From: Saccopteryx bilineata
Taxonomy: Eukaryota > Chordata > Mammalia > Chiroptera > Emballonuridae
NCBI RefSeq assembly: GCF_036850765.1
Contig: NC_089498.1
Coordinates: 51,077,795-51,141,794 of the forward strand
Reading direction: 5' to 3'
Length of the DNA: 64,000 nt
Shown here: positions 1 to 10,375 of the stretch, piece by piece
Numbering within the stretch: position 1 is the stretch's first letter
Layout of the letters: each line of letters starts with the position of its first letter
Position numbers and translations under genes: made by a program
Notes under the pieces: generated by a model
What the model was told of the DNA's origin: nothing
The model's input: the letters and a program-made list of their open reading frames with translations, nothing else
Database searches by the model: none

Positions 1-204
1 TAATAGCTAAATGATACATCTTTTAACCATTTCTCACATATCCCAGTTTGCAATAGTAATTCCAAAATTTGAGTAAGCTATGTTTTTAAATCAACATAAA
101 TTAATGTACTGGTGAAAATGGAATAAAAGACCATTTTGGTCTGTGTGGAAATTCTCAGAAAGGTCTCCTGGTTTTATTTTATCACCTTAGACATTATTGA
201 GGAG
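1..204. other. Unassigned AT-rich sequence
   Basis: I recognise no gene and no repeat family here. The stretch is plain AT-rich sequence leading into a MIR. Confidence 0.4.
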
Positions 205-445
205 GGGCAATGAGATATAATGGAAAGCAAACAGGCTTAGGAGAGCAATGGAAAGACCAGGGTTGACTCATGGCTCTGGTATTTCCCAACTGGAGACCTC
301 AGTCAAGTTCCCTAGCATTTCCAAGCCTCAGTTTTCTCCTCTAAAGATGGTGATATTAGAAGTGTCTACTTCATAAATGAAGATTAAATGGAGCATTATT
401 TACAAAGTGCATAATATTGTGCCTGTTACATACAAAGAACTTAAT
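205..445 (+). mobile_element. MIR SINE, sense
   Basis: The order of diagnostic MIR blocks is visible: a degraded ctggctctg head, a CCTCAGTTTTCTCCTC core near 326-343, a gatattagaagt block, and the aatggagcatt...gtgcataatattgtgcctg end. It is a diverged ancient mammalian SINE with no coding capacity. Confidence 0.75.
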
Positions 446-546
446 ACATGATAAATATTATTTTATTTTCATTATTGTTGTTATTCTGTTTCTTCTGTGA
501 AGATCAAAATATATTTCAGTGTGTTATTTCTTTTTTAAGTGTTTTA

Positions 547-899
547 AGGCCCTGGCCGGCAGCTCAGCTGATAAAGCATCAGCCTGGCATATGGACATCC
601 CAGATTTATTGCCGGTCAGGGAACACAGAATAAGTAACCATACCATCTGCTTTACCCCTGCCATCTTCCCCTTCTTTCCCTCTTCCCCTCCCACAACCAG
701 TGGCTATTGGTTTGAACAAGACCCCAGGTGCTGAGAATAGCTGCATTGGAATGCATCAGCCTTAGGCACTAAAAGTAGCTTGGTACTCATGCATCAACCC
801 CCAGGGTGTTGCTGGATGGTTCCTGGGGGTGCATACTGGAGTCTGCCTCATCATTTTTCCTCCTCTGACCTAAAAACTAAAAATTAAGTAAAAATTTAA
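547..899 (+). mobile_element. Type A SINE, old copy
   Basis: The tRNA-like head starts GCCCTGGCCGGCAGCTCAG at 549. The body keeps the pyrimidine-rich stretch, a CCCAGG...GTGCTGAG block and a Lys-codon-like A-rich tail, but is much diverged from the young type A copies. A 10-bp TSD, AAGTGTTTTA, lies at 537-546 and 900-909, which fixes both ends. The head lacks a usable B box, so Pol III activity is unlikely. Confidence 0.8.
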
Positions 900-1154
900 A
901 AGTGTTTTATTTTATTGGAAGACTGATGTGGAATATATAAAAATTCAAGCTGAGAACTCATTAACTACACATGACTGATTTTGGAGAATATTTAATTTTA
1001 AGATGAAGCTCTATTTTTCTTGCAAAATGTTATTAAATTGACTATATTTACTCTTAAGTTGTAATCTAACTTGTAAAGATATCTCCTGAGCTCTGTTCAA
1101 TTGACATGTCTCATATTCTCTGGAAAAAAGAAATTTGCAGCCCCTCCCCCTTCT

Positions 1155-1313
1155 AAAAAATGTTTATTTATTGATTTTAACGAGAGAGGAAGGGAGAGAG
1201 AGGAAGAGACAGGAAAATCAATCTGCTCCTGTTTGTGCCCTGACCAGGAATCAAACCAGCAACCTCTGCACTTCAGGGCAATGCCTTATCCAACCAAACT
1301 ATCTGGCCAGGGC
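1155..1313 (-). mobile_element. Type D (VES-like) SINE, antisense
   Basis: Read on the minus strand, the head begins GCCCTGGCCAGATAGTTTGG at 1313, has a B-box-like GGTTTGATTCC, then a CCTCTCTC-rich body and an AATCAATAAATAAA tail. This matches the general plan of VES SINEs of bats. It is shorter (about 160 bp) than type A, with a different tail, so it is a separate family. Confidence 0.75.
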
Positions 1314-1657
1314 ACATACCCTCTTTTTAATGACCCTGAGCACAGACCTTCACTTATTGGACTTGCTTAGAACATTGTCTTTTTCTAAATCAATGATACC
1401 AAATTCCTCTTTTTGTTATGATAAACAGTGTCAAACACTACTCAGTGTGGTTGGATGTGTTGAACAATGAATTCTGATGAGGCTATCATACCTACTGCCA
1501 GTCAGTCTCCATGCTCTTTAAGAATTGCTTTCCAATAATATGTAATGTTTCACCAATGATTCATCATTCTTACAATAAATTAGTTGTTGCCTTGCAGAAT
1601 CCTTCAACTCAGACTCTCTTCTTGGCTGTATGTACCTCTTTAGTTGTCTGATTTGAT

Positions 1658-1835
1658 TTATTTATTTAAAAATTTATTTTAGAGAGGCGAGGGGAAAGAG
1701 AAAGAGGAGAAAAGTGTGGAGGAGGAGCAGGAAGCCTCAACTCCCATATATGCCTTGACCAAGCAAGCCCAGATTTCAAACTGGTGCCTCAATGTTCCAG
1801 GTTGCTTTATCTACTGTGCCGCCACAGGTCAGGCA
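1658..1835 (-). mobile_element. Type B SINE, antisense
   Basis: On the minus strand the head reads GCCTGACCTGTGGCGGCACA at 1834, followed by a CCTGCTCCTCC block and a T-rich tail end. Imperfect TSDs, GTCTGATTTGATT at 1645-1657 and GTCTGATCTGATT at 1836-1848, differ at one base and fix the insertion. Confidence 0.85.
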
Positions 1836-2308
1836 GTCTGATCTGATTCTAAAGATGTATTTAGCAGTCAGTGATGGCAGTAGGGTGGCCTCTCAGAGAA
1901 CATGTTCTCATGTCAATGGTTTGGGTCCACTGTAGCAACAAGGAATTAATAGGCATATATACTATATTTTAGTGATTCTAAGGTGCACGTTATTCATGTT
2001 TTAATAACTCTCTATGTCTTACAATCAGTGTTGGCCAAACTTTTGGTGTTATATTGTCATTGATTTCACATGCATATTAATATTTAAAGAATGAATGTCA
2101 TTAGGTTGAAGGAAGTCCTGAAGATAGTAGTTGACCATTATTTTTTTTTAATTTATCATTGGTGGTCTTAATGGCATAGAGAAGAATAGTGTATGAAAAA
2201 CCTAGACCTTCTTACTGAGTATGACTGAGATAGACTGAGTGTGAAGTTTTGAGATGAACTTAAATTTGTTTTCCATTCATCCTTTATTATTATGTATAAA
2301 GAGGAGAT

Positions 2309-2505
2309 TCAGCCTGACCTGTGGTGGTACAGTGGATAGAGCGTCGACCTGAAATGCTGAGGTTGCTGGTTTGAAACCTTGGACTTGCCCAGTCACAGCA
2401 CATCAACAAGCAATCAATGAACAACTTTAAGTGAAACAACTGTGAATTGATACTTTTATCCCCTATCCCTTCTTCTCTCTGTAAAATCACCAAATAATTT
2501 TAAAA
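2309..2505 (+). mobile_element. Type B SINE
   Basis: The head GCCTGACCTGTGGTGGTACA starts at 2313. The middle of the element carries a C-type segment (AATCAATGAACAAC), so it is a B/C intermediate. An 11-bp perfect TSD, AAAGAGGAGAT, lies at 2298-2308 and 2506-2516. Confidence 0.85.
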
Positions 2506-2516
2506 AAAGAGGAGAT

Positions 2517-3547
2517 GCAATAAAACTTCTTGCCGAAATAAGTCTAAAAATGCTATTTCAATTAGAAATGAAAAAAAAAATTAAGTGATAAGAAAGCACT
2601 ATGTCATAGGGATTGTTTTTTCCTTAGTGGTACCTAAAATAATACTGTATTTTACAATGGATGGCATATTAGAGTTGATAAAATATGGCAGCTAGATGTC
2701 CTCAGGTAGCCCAGGCTTTAGGTTTTTTCTAGAGCTTCTGGCTTCATTTTCCAGCCAACACTCTTGGTTTAATATGTCAGCCTCACACTTGTGTTGGCTC
2801 AGGCTTCACATCCTCACACAGCAACATCCAGAGAAAGAGAAAAATCTTCATGAGACTATTCTTCAATTGATCTCTATTTGCAGGAAAAAGCTATGCACTC
2901 TGATTTTCTAAGCCATGTGTTGACAAAGGAGTTACATTTTCATGAATAAGATTAATCAGAGTCAAATTTGAAAACCACATGGGCTGGTACATAATGGAAA
3001 CAGGTGAAAAGAATGCCGAAAAGCCAACCACACGGTATCTACTTAAAAGCTTTCTTTATCTTCATTTGAAACTAATAGTGTCAAGGAACTTGTCTGCCAT
3101 CCGCCTGCCCCCAAATCATAATTTTATAGCTTAGCATTATTGTTGAAACACAAATCTCTTCCCACTGCCTGATTCAATAAAAATCAAATTTCCTGGTATG
3201 TATTTGTACAAGCTATAATATATGTGCAGTTGTCATATTTAAATAATGGTAGAATTGTAAAATCCCTTCTTGGAACCAACATGTATGGTATTTCATTCAG
3301 AATAGTTGTTAGAATATTCTTGTACATGACTATTTCTATTGTATCATAAATGGTTTCAATATGTCAAAGATAGTCAGGTGAGAATATTTTAGCATAGTAC
3401 ATGGTGAAAATTATATGCTACTGTTTAGGAAGGCATCTACCTAGAATTGACTAGTATCAGCTGAGTATCATTATAACCTATGGTCATGAGAGAGAATGAT
3501 AGCCATTATCTGGATTTGAAAGAAGAGATGAGATCTCTTATATTGTA
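2517..3547. other. No recognised gene or clear repeat
   Basis: About 1 kb of AT-rich sequence. A stretch around 2690-2900 loosely resembles an old medium-reiterated repeat in antisense, but I cannot assign a family. Reading frames here are short and random-looking. Confidence 0.4.
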
Positions 3548-3556
3548 GGTTTGTGT

Positions 3557-3631
3557 GGGTTTTTTTGTCTTTATTTTTATTTATTTTTTATTTATTCAAT
3601 TTTTTTAGAGAAGAGAAACAGAGGGAGAGAT

Positions 3632-3676
<45 letters not shown>

Positions 3677-3789
3677 GGGGAGGAGCAAGAAGCATCAACT
3701 CCCATATGTGCCTTGACCCAGGGTTTTGAACCAGCAACCTCAGCATTCCAAGTCGACACTTGATCCACTGTGCCACCACAGGCCAGGCT
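3557..3789 (-). mobile_element. Type B SINE, antisense, with expanded AG tract
   Basis: The minus-strand head ends at 3788 (GGCCAGGC on plus). The CTCT tail of the family has expanded into an (AG)n run at about 3631-3671 on the plus strand. TSD GGTTTGTGT is present at 3548-3556 and 3790-3798. Confidence 0.85.
3631..3671. repeat. (AG)n microsatellite inside a SINE
   Basis: An uninterrupted dinucleotide run of about 20 units, grown from the CTCT-rich part of the type B SINE. Confidence 0.9.
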
Positions 3790-3798
3790 GGTTTGTGT

Positions 3799-5340
3799 TT
3801 TAACTTATCTGTTTTACTTCTGGGAAAAGAATCAAGAAGACACACAATATTGGTAATTTATAGATACAGAGAAGCAGGCTTTTAAAGGAGATAAGGTAAT
3901 AGAATTCTTAAATTATGGAAGAAATGGTCAATAGTGTCCAATTTCCTCATCAAGGGAGGGAGAATTGGACCTTTTGGGGTTGGGGTAAAAGTTTGAATTG
4001 TTGTTCTCTACAGGGTAGTATTAGAAACCAGAGGATGGGTTGAGGTATGTGTCAAGATTAGAGCTTGAAAAATGTTTGAATATTTATTGTGTGCACTTAT
4101 AACATTTTTGAAAATAATGTCAAAAGCAGCAGCAACAAACCAAATAGAGAAGAGCGTTTGAATCAGGCCTTCAAAGAAAATAGCATGGAGATCTGTTTGG
4201 CTAATGCATACAGTGAAATTGGGTCCCATTGTTGAAGAAGCTTTTTTGTAGAGGTGCCGGGTAGCCAGTGAGCAGAGGACTCACCTGACAGAGCTATGTC
4301 TTGCAAATATTCACGCGTGGAATGGATTGGAGTCAGTAGGCTAGTTCTGAGCCAGTTACTTTGGACCAGCAAGAGCTGCGAGGAGGATCAGGTCAGTGTT
4401 ATACAAGCAAGAACAGAAGCAAAAAGATGGGAGTGGGAGAGATTGGGAAGATGAACAGATGAGGGTCAGGGAAAACATTCTAGTAAAAAATAAAGCAATA
4501 AAGAAAAAGGCACTGGAGGCTCTAAAGAAATAGCATTAATTCAGTTAAGAAAAGTAGTGCCTAGTTGTGTATTTCAAGCTGTTTTTTCTTTGACATTTGA
4601 TGGTAAGTGTAAACTGTCCTACAAAACTATTCTTTTGGGAAAACTGTTGCCATCATTTCTTTAAAGTTCCTTTTTGGCTCTTACTCCCTCCTCACAGCAG
4701 TACAGGCTTTCTCAAGGACTGCAGATTTGGTGAGAAAACTATGGGTATTATCAGAGGTTATTCTCAGACTTTATCTTCTGAAAAATATGAAGTGAAACAT
4801 AAAACTCATCGAACCACATACACAAAAAATGAAGACTCGTTCATTGTGCATCTCATGTAAGAGACGGGAAGTGTGGGGAGAGCCAGCAGTCCAAAGGGTC
4901 TGTCTGTCCTGAACTCTGGGTTTCCTATTCCCATAAACTGAAAAAATGGCCACCTTCAAGCTGGGCACTAGGAAAGTTTCCCCGACACTTCCACAAGTAA
5001 TCCTGCCTCCCTGAGAATGTTTCCTTTTTTTTCAATTAAAGGCAAAGAGTTTTGTTCTTCAGAGATCAGAATAAAAAGTGAATTTATCCTGATCATGGCA
5101 ATTTAAATCCCACTCCTCCTTCGTGTTGGGATGCAAAAGGTGCACTTCCGAGAGAACAGGTTTCCATGGGGGGGGCATGTGAGTGACCGGGAGAGGAAGA
5201 GCATTAATTGAGTGGGTTGCAGCTGCAAGTGTGCAGAATGGATAGACAAAGTAATGATCACTTTTCTGACTTGGCAGTGCTGTCTACTTCAGGTCAGGAA
5301 TAGCAGCACACTTGAGAAAGTGGAGTGATTTTAATTGACG
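3799..5340. other. No recognised gene
   Basis: About 1.5 kb without a confident feature. The sequence 5040-5340 is less degraded-looking and contains TTAATTGA and CAGCTG motifs, but these are too common to call a regulatory site. Confidence 0.35.
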
Positions 5341-5344
5341 GGTA

Positions 5345-5555
5345 AAGTGTTTCTCAAAATGGGGTTTAGGATATTTGAAGTAGAATCTTCTAGGAAAATG
5401 CTTGTGAAAAATTAGATTCCTGGGATCCACTGAGGTCCCAGTTACTAATAAACTCAGGTGGGGATGGGTGGAGAGTGTGGCCTGGGAATGTGTGCTGTAA
5501 CAAAAGTTTTGTGGTGATTCGTTTGCTCACTAAAGTTTGGGAATCAGTACTTTAG
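5345..5555. mobile_element. MER5-like hAT-Charlie fossil
   Basis: Both ends resemble the inverted termini of the family: TTTCTCAAAATGGGG at the left and AAGTTTGGGAATCAGTACT at the right, with the TTAGATTCCTGGG and GGCCTGGGAATGTG blocks between. It is short, non-coding and old. Confidence 0.6.
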
Positions 5556-5565
5556 TAGTTTAGAC

Positions 5566-5737
5566 CTCCTCTCCTCCCCTCTCCTCTCCTCTCCTCTCCT
5601 CTCCTCTCCTCTCCTCTCCTCTCCTCTCCTCTCCTCTCCTCTCCTCTCCTCTCCTCTCCTCTCCTCTCCTCTCCTCTCCTCTCCTCTCCTCTTCTCCCCT
5701 CCCCTTCCCTCTCCTTCTCTTTTTCCCTCCCCTCTCC
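5566..5737. repeat. (CTCCT)n pentanucleotide array
   Basis: The CTCCT unit repeats without error from about 5581 to 5691 (some 22 units), with imperfect units on both sides merging into a general pyrimidine tract. The plus strand is pure pyrimidine across the core. The Glu-Arg-rich open frame on the minus strand is a product of the repeat, not a gene. Confidence 0.97.
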
Positions 5738-8120
5738 TCTCTTTCCAAGTATTGTTTCATCCCTGACCTTTCCCCCAGCTCTTGCAGCATGTCATTCTGG
5801 GTTGGCTATACATCTTTGTCTCTACAACACAGGGGGTTAGCTCCATCACAGCATTTATCGCATTGTCTTGTAAATACGTTGACTTGTCTTTCTTCCACAG
5901 CACTATGCACTTTAAGGGGCCAGGTGCTGCACATTTTATTTTTGTATACCCTGCTCTAGAATTCTAGGTATTGACCCCTACCTCACCAAAACATGGGGTT
6001 GGGGCAGGGCGGGATGAAATTTGTTCTGAATATCAGTGTAGAGCTATGATTTCGAAAGTGTTGAATGAAAGCAGGCCAGTTCAATGGTTTCTGCTTTCTC
6101 CTCACCTGTGTGCCCTCAGCAGGAATCTGGTAGTAGCGCGTGCACGAGCTCATTCACGGAGGTGCATTCTGTCTTCCTGGCTTGGATTTTCCCCAGGCTT
6201 CTTCTGCCCCTACACTATTACCCATTTCTGACATTAATGAGGAACACAGGCTAAGTTTTATAAAAATTCCGATATGAAAAACAGAATAGGCTAAAGCCAA
6301 GTTTCACACTAAAAAAAAAAAAAAATTCAGAACACTAGGCTGACATGAGCTACCTATACCAGAGATTCAAAACCAGGTCACTGACAAATTTAGGTCCTGA
6401 TCTAAGCAGGTAGCCTGGGAGGCAGCCAGCATGTCAGGACAGCTCACACAGTGGATGGAGTATGTCTCTCCCTTCCCAGCAATCTGCTCACAGGCTTTTA
6501 GCCTCCATTCCTCAGCAAAGGCTGCTAAGTACTTGAGTGCTTTACAAAGCACTTTAAAATTAATTCCAAGCAGGCTGCAGGGACTATGATAAAAGTTGTT
6601 GAACCAGAGTCAATGAGGGCCCAGAATCAGTTCTCAGATTTATTTCCCTCACCTTTGTCCCGTCAAAAACCAATTGGTTTTCTCTGTAGCCAGAAGATTC
6701 ATGGGCTGAAAAAAAATGTGGATCTGAAATAAAGAAGCCTTGAAGGGTTTCCAGCATTTGGAAGTACATGCAGTGAGAGATAGGCCAGTACACAGAGCCA
6801 AGTCCTGGTGTCTGGAGAAAGAGGATGGCCTGGCTCTGAGGCCCACGCGGAGGGCTTGGGCTCACTCTCTGAGCCCCGTTAGGCTCAGATAAAGTTGTTT
6901 TTCTCCTCCTACCGAACCTCCCTCAGGGCTTCAGCCTCACTTTCATATTCACTGGGGTTTCTATTTTTGCCTGTGGATCGAATGAGGGTTCAGCTCATTA
7001 TTAGATATCCTTACTATCAGATGGACATGCACCCCTGAATTCGGAAAAACATAGCCCAGGCTTGATTTGCATTTTATAACTTGCATGGAATCCACAGATG
7101 GGGTAGAATGTGTAGCTTTGCTGCTCTTGTCCACTTATCTTCCCCAGCAAGAAAGGGACACTCACAACTCACACTCCACAGGCCCTCTCCATTAACTACT
7201 CTTCTTGAGGTCACGGGAAAAAAAAATTTTGGGGGGAGTGGCCTGGTTTTAAATTTCTACGTTCTCTGCTCTTTCTTGAGGCCCTGCTTCTTTTCTGGTG
7301 AGGGTATCAAACATGCAGTTCCATTTCTTCCACCCAGCAGGGCCCATAGTAGAAGGCTCTACTGAGGAAGATGCTCAGACCCTGCAGGTATGACATCAAC
7401 ATGACTGCCAGTCAAGTTAGGTGTTGCTATGGAGGCCAACCTCTTAGAGGGCTTTTTTTGTGGCATATTCTTCCTTTGCTTTGAGTTGCATTACCAACTG
7501 CCCCTTTGTTCTCTAACATCTTTGAATGTACTGAGCCCCAAGAAGCAGCTGGGGCATTTAGATTGGAAATAGGCTCTTCCTTCCAGCACATATGTGACCA
7601 TGCCTCCTTGGCTATTGCCTCCATAAGTAAGAGAACCATATTTTCTGCATTTCATTATGGAGAAATTATTTCTGAGAAGTACATGCTTTTAGAGATGAGA
7701 AGATTCAAGGGAGGACTAGATGGATTGGAAATTTTGATATCTATGGTGGGTCAGTATATCCAGGGCTTTGATATCAGATTTTCTTTGACCATCAAGCTGA
7801 CTAGTCTCTCATTCTTTCAAATCCCTCATAGTTATAGGCTGCCTCGTTCATGTTTAATGAAGAAATATAATTTGCTTATTTTACATCTTAATGATTTATC
7901 TATGTGGAATAATATATTTTCATTTTAGGAAAGACTTCAGTGCCATAAACTTAAAGGTGAAATATCACAATTAAATGACAATTTGGTGAAGATTTCAAAG
8001 AACCTGGAATTTTTTTTTAGTTTTGGTACAGGTTCTGTCTGACTTGGAGGTTCTCATTTAACTGATCCTTAGTAAGGCTAGATGTAACTAGAGATAATAA
8101 TAGTTCCATCCCACGGTTTA
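5738..8120. other. No recognised gene or confident repeat
   Basis: About 2.4 kb of mixed-composition sequence. The largest open frames (140 codons at 7506-7928 and several near 90) have no recognisable domain, no codon pattern and no splice context I can support. Confidence 0.4.
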
Positions 8121-8124
8121 AAAG

Positions 8125-8320
8125 TGTGCAATCCAGTACTTATCAAAGTATATTGTAATGAAGAATCACCTGAAGAATTTGTTAAAACACAGATTTTTAG
8201 GCCCCATGCCTGGGAGAGGTTCTGATAGGTCTGTTTGGAGTAGACCTGAGAATTTAGATTTCTGAAAGACTCAGGTCACATGGCTGTTAATGAACCACAT
8301 TTTGAATAGTACCTTCCTAA
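8125..8320. mobile_element. MER5-like hAT-Charlie fossil
   Basis: Diagnostic blocks in order: GAATCACCTGAAGAATTTGT, AAAACACAGATTTTTAGGCC, CTGAGAATTTAGATTTCTGA, and an ACATTTTGAATAGTA end. It is ancient and non-coding. The same family occurs at 5345-5555. Confidence 0.7.
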
Positions 8321-8327
8321 TCTCAAT

Positions 8328-8450
8328 TAGCGGTTCTCAAAACTGCCTATGAAAGAGGACTATACTGCTTTCAGAGAATGTGATTATGAAATCCTGGGAT
8401 CAACCTAAGAGTCTCTATTTTTAATAAATCCCCCAGAAAATTCTTTTTTT
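8328..8450. mobile_element. Second MER5-like fragment
   Basis: GCGGTTCTCAAAACTGCCTA at the left, then CTGGGATCAACCTAAGAGTC. It sits directly after the previous fossil and may be an independent, more truncated copy. Confidence 0.45.
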
Positions 8451-8484
8451 GGTGGTGTTTCTATCCTTAGGGATATTGTTCTGT

Positions 8485-8655
8485 TTTTCGCTAAGTTTAT
8501 TTAGACTTACAGAAATGTTGCCAAAATCATGGAGTTCACATATACCTCATTTAATTTCTCCTGATGTTAAACAGTTTACAGGATCTTAATATAATCATAA
8601 ACCTGGTAATTAACATTGGCATCATGCTATTAACGAAACTCCCCACCCCTCAGGA
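8485..8655 (-). mobile_element. Old L1 3' fragment, antisense
   Basis: The stretch TTGCCAAAATCATGGAGTTC, CATATACCTCATTTAATT and TTAACATTGGCATCATGCTA matches the antisense 3' region of old mammalian L1M elements. It is short and has no reading frame. Confidence 0.6.
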
Positions 8656-8679
8656 AGTATGACACAATCAGTCTTTGGT

Positions 8680-9490
8680 AGGCTAAGTAATAACCCTCAA
8701 GGATTTCCCCATGCTGATGTCCAGAACCTTTGTGTCACCTCATAAGGCAAATTGGACTTTGTAGATATGATTAATTTAGTTATCCTGAGATGGAGAGATT
8801 GTCTTGGATTATCTGGAAGGACCTGACATAATCATTAGGGTCCTCATAATCATGAGGGTCACAGGAAAAGAATCAGAATTAGAGCAGAAAGTAATATGTT
8901 GATGGAAGCAGAGGGAGAAAAGGCATTTTGATGCAGGGCTATGAGCCAAGAAATGAGGACAGCTTCTGGAATCTGTAAAGCAGGGGTCCCCAAACTTTTT
9001 TCACAGGGGGCCAGTTCACTGTCCCTCAAACCGTTGGAGGGCCAGACTATAAAAAAAAAAACTATGAACAAATCCCTATGCACACTGCCCATATCTTATT
9101 TTAAAGTAAAAAAACAAAATGGGAACAAATACAATATTTAAAATAAAGAACAAGTAAATTTAAATCAACAAACTGACCGATATTTCAATGGGAACTATGC
9201 TCCTCTCGCTGACCACCAATGAAAGAGGTGCCCCTTCTGGAAGTGCAGCGGGGGCTGGATAAATGGCCTCAGGGGGCCGCATGCAGCCCACAGGGCCGTA
9301 GTTTGGGGACCCCTGCTGTAAAGGCAAGTGATGGATTCTCCCCTAGATCCTCTGAAAAGAGCCAGCCCACCACTAACACCTTGATTGTATCCCTGTAAGA
9401 CTCATTTTAGATTTCTGGTCTCTAAAACTGTAAGAATAAATTTGTATTATTTTAAGCCATGAAGTTTGTGGTAATTATACGGAAGTCATT
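8680..9490 (+). mobile_element. MLT1-type MaLR LTR, split by a hAT element
   Basis: Left part 8680-8980 and right part 9324-9490 join into one MLT1-like LTR. Visible blocks are GATGTCCAGAACCTTTGTG, GACTTTGTAGATATGATTAA, TTGGATTATCTGGA, then after the insertion GTAAGAATAAATTTGTATTA (polyadenylation region) and TTTAAGCCATGAAGTTTGTG. It is an ancient LTR with no internal coding region. Confidence 0.85.
8981..9315. mobile_element. Non-autonomous hAT element, 335 bp
   Basis: The termini are perfect inverted repeats of 16 bp, CAGGGGTCCCCAAACT at the left and its complement at the right. They are flanked by a perfect 8-bp TSD, CTGTAAAG, at 8973-8980 and 9316-9323. Eight-bp duplications are the hallmark of hAT transposition. 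There is no transposase frame, so it must have moved with enzyme supplied in trans. It interrupts an MLT1 LTR. Confidence 0.95.
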
Positions 9491-9870
9491 AGGAAATAAC
9501 AGTGTATGCATAGTGCTTGAGAGTAACTGCACTGCCCCAGAGTTGTTGAGGGAATTAAATACGATAGCTAATATGAAAGTGACTGGCTTCATAGTGACAT
9601 GTGTAGAGTAGGGGCTCTCTAAAGAATGTTTTGGTTACCAAAGGCAACAAAAGAAAATGTTAAGACAGTTAAATGCTTGCCAAGTTGTTAAGTCTATGTT
9701 TTCTGAGACAGTGTATCATCTTAGTTAGATAAGATTGAAAAAGACAATTATCATAGGAGGTTAGAGATGGTCCTTGCTTTGCTCCTGTCCCCTTGTCCTC
9801 TGTTCATAACTGGTTTGAATTTTGCTGCCTGTTTCAGTTGTATGTTTTTCTTATCTTTACTAAAATGGAG

Positions 9871-10310
9871 GGTTTTTTTATTTTTTATTTTGTGTTTAAT
9901 GAGGGTTTTTTTGTTGTTGTTTTATTTTGTGTTTAATGAGGTTTTTTGTTGTTGTTGTTGTTGTTTTTTTTGTATTTTTCTTAAGTTGGAAACGGGGAGG
10001 CAGTCAGACAGACTCTTGCATGCACCTGACCCGGATCCACCCAGCATGCCCACCAGGGGGCAATGCTCTGCCCATCTGGGGCGTCGCTCTGCCGCAATCA
10101 GAGCCATTCTAGCGCCTGAGGCAGAGGCCACAGAGCCATCCTCAGCACCCGGGCAAACCTTGCTCCAATGGAGCCTTGGCTGCGGAAGGGGGAGAGGGGG
10201 AGGGGTGAAGAAGCAGATGGGCACTTCTCCTGTGTGCCCTGGCCAGGAATCGAACCCAGGACTCCTGCACGCCAGGCTGATGCTCTACCACTGAGCCAAC
10301 CAGCCAGGGC
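9871..10310 (-). mobile_element. Type A SINE, antisense, with rearranged tail
   Basis: The minus-strand head starts GCCCTGGCTGGTTGGCTCAG at 10310. Flanking AAAATGGAG copies at 9862-9870 and 10311-10319 form a TSD, so the T/GTT-rich stretch 9871-9980 is the SINE tail. That tail holds a 37-bp direct duplication (TTTATTTTGTGTTTAATGAG at 9884 and 9921) and a (TTG)n run. Confidence 0.88.
9909..9966. repeat. (TTG)n-rich tract
   Basis: Two blocks of TTG repeats, about 9911-9921 and 9947-9964, inside the tail of the antisense SINE. The longer block has about six units. Confidence 0.85.
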
Positions 10311-10327
10311 AAAATGGAGTTTTGTTT

Positions 10328-10329
<2 letters not shown>

Positions 10330-10372
<43 letters not shown>
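10330..10372. repeat. (AC)n microsatellite
   Basis: An uninterrupted AC run of about 21 units just downstream of the SINE head, ending in ACGCAAAC. Confidence 0.95.

Positions 10373-10375
<3 letters not shown>

Noticed and set aside
5560..5790. 76-codon Glu/Arg-rich minus-strand frame
   Set aside because: Translation of the CTCCT pentanucleotide array; a five-base unit gives a repeating five-codon pattern in all frames.
7506..7928. 140-codon frame as a gene
   Set aside because: AT-rich, no recognisable domain, no context.
9767..10294. 175-codon frame with hydrophobic Phe/Val/Cys runs, membrane-protein-like
   Set aside because: The hydrophobic part is translated T/TTG tail and the rest is antisense SINE.
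10330..10372. Z-DNA-forming regulatory site
   Set aside because: A plain AC microsatellite next to a SINE; nothing suggests regulation.
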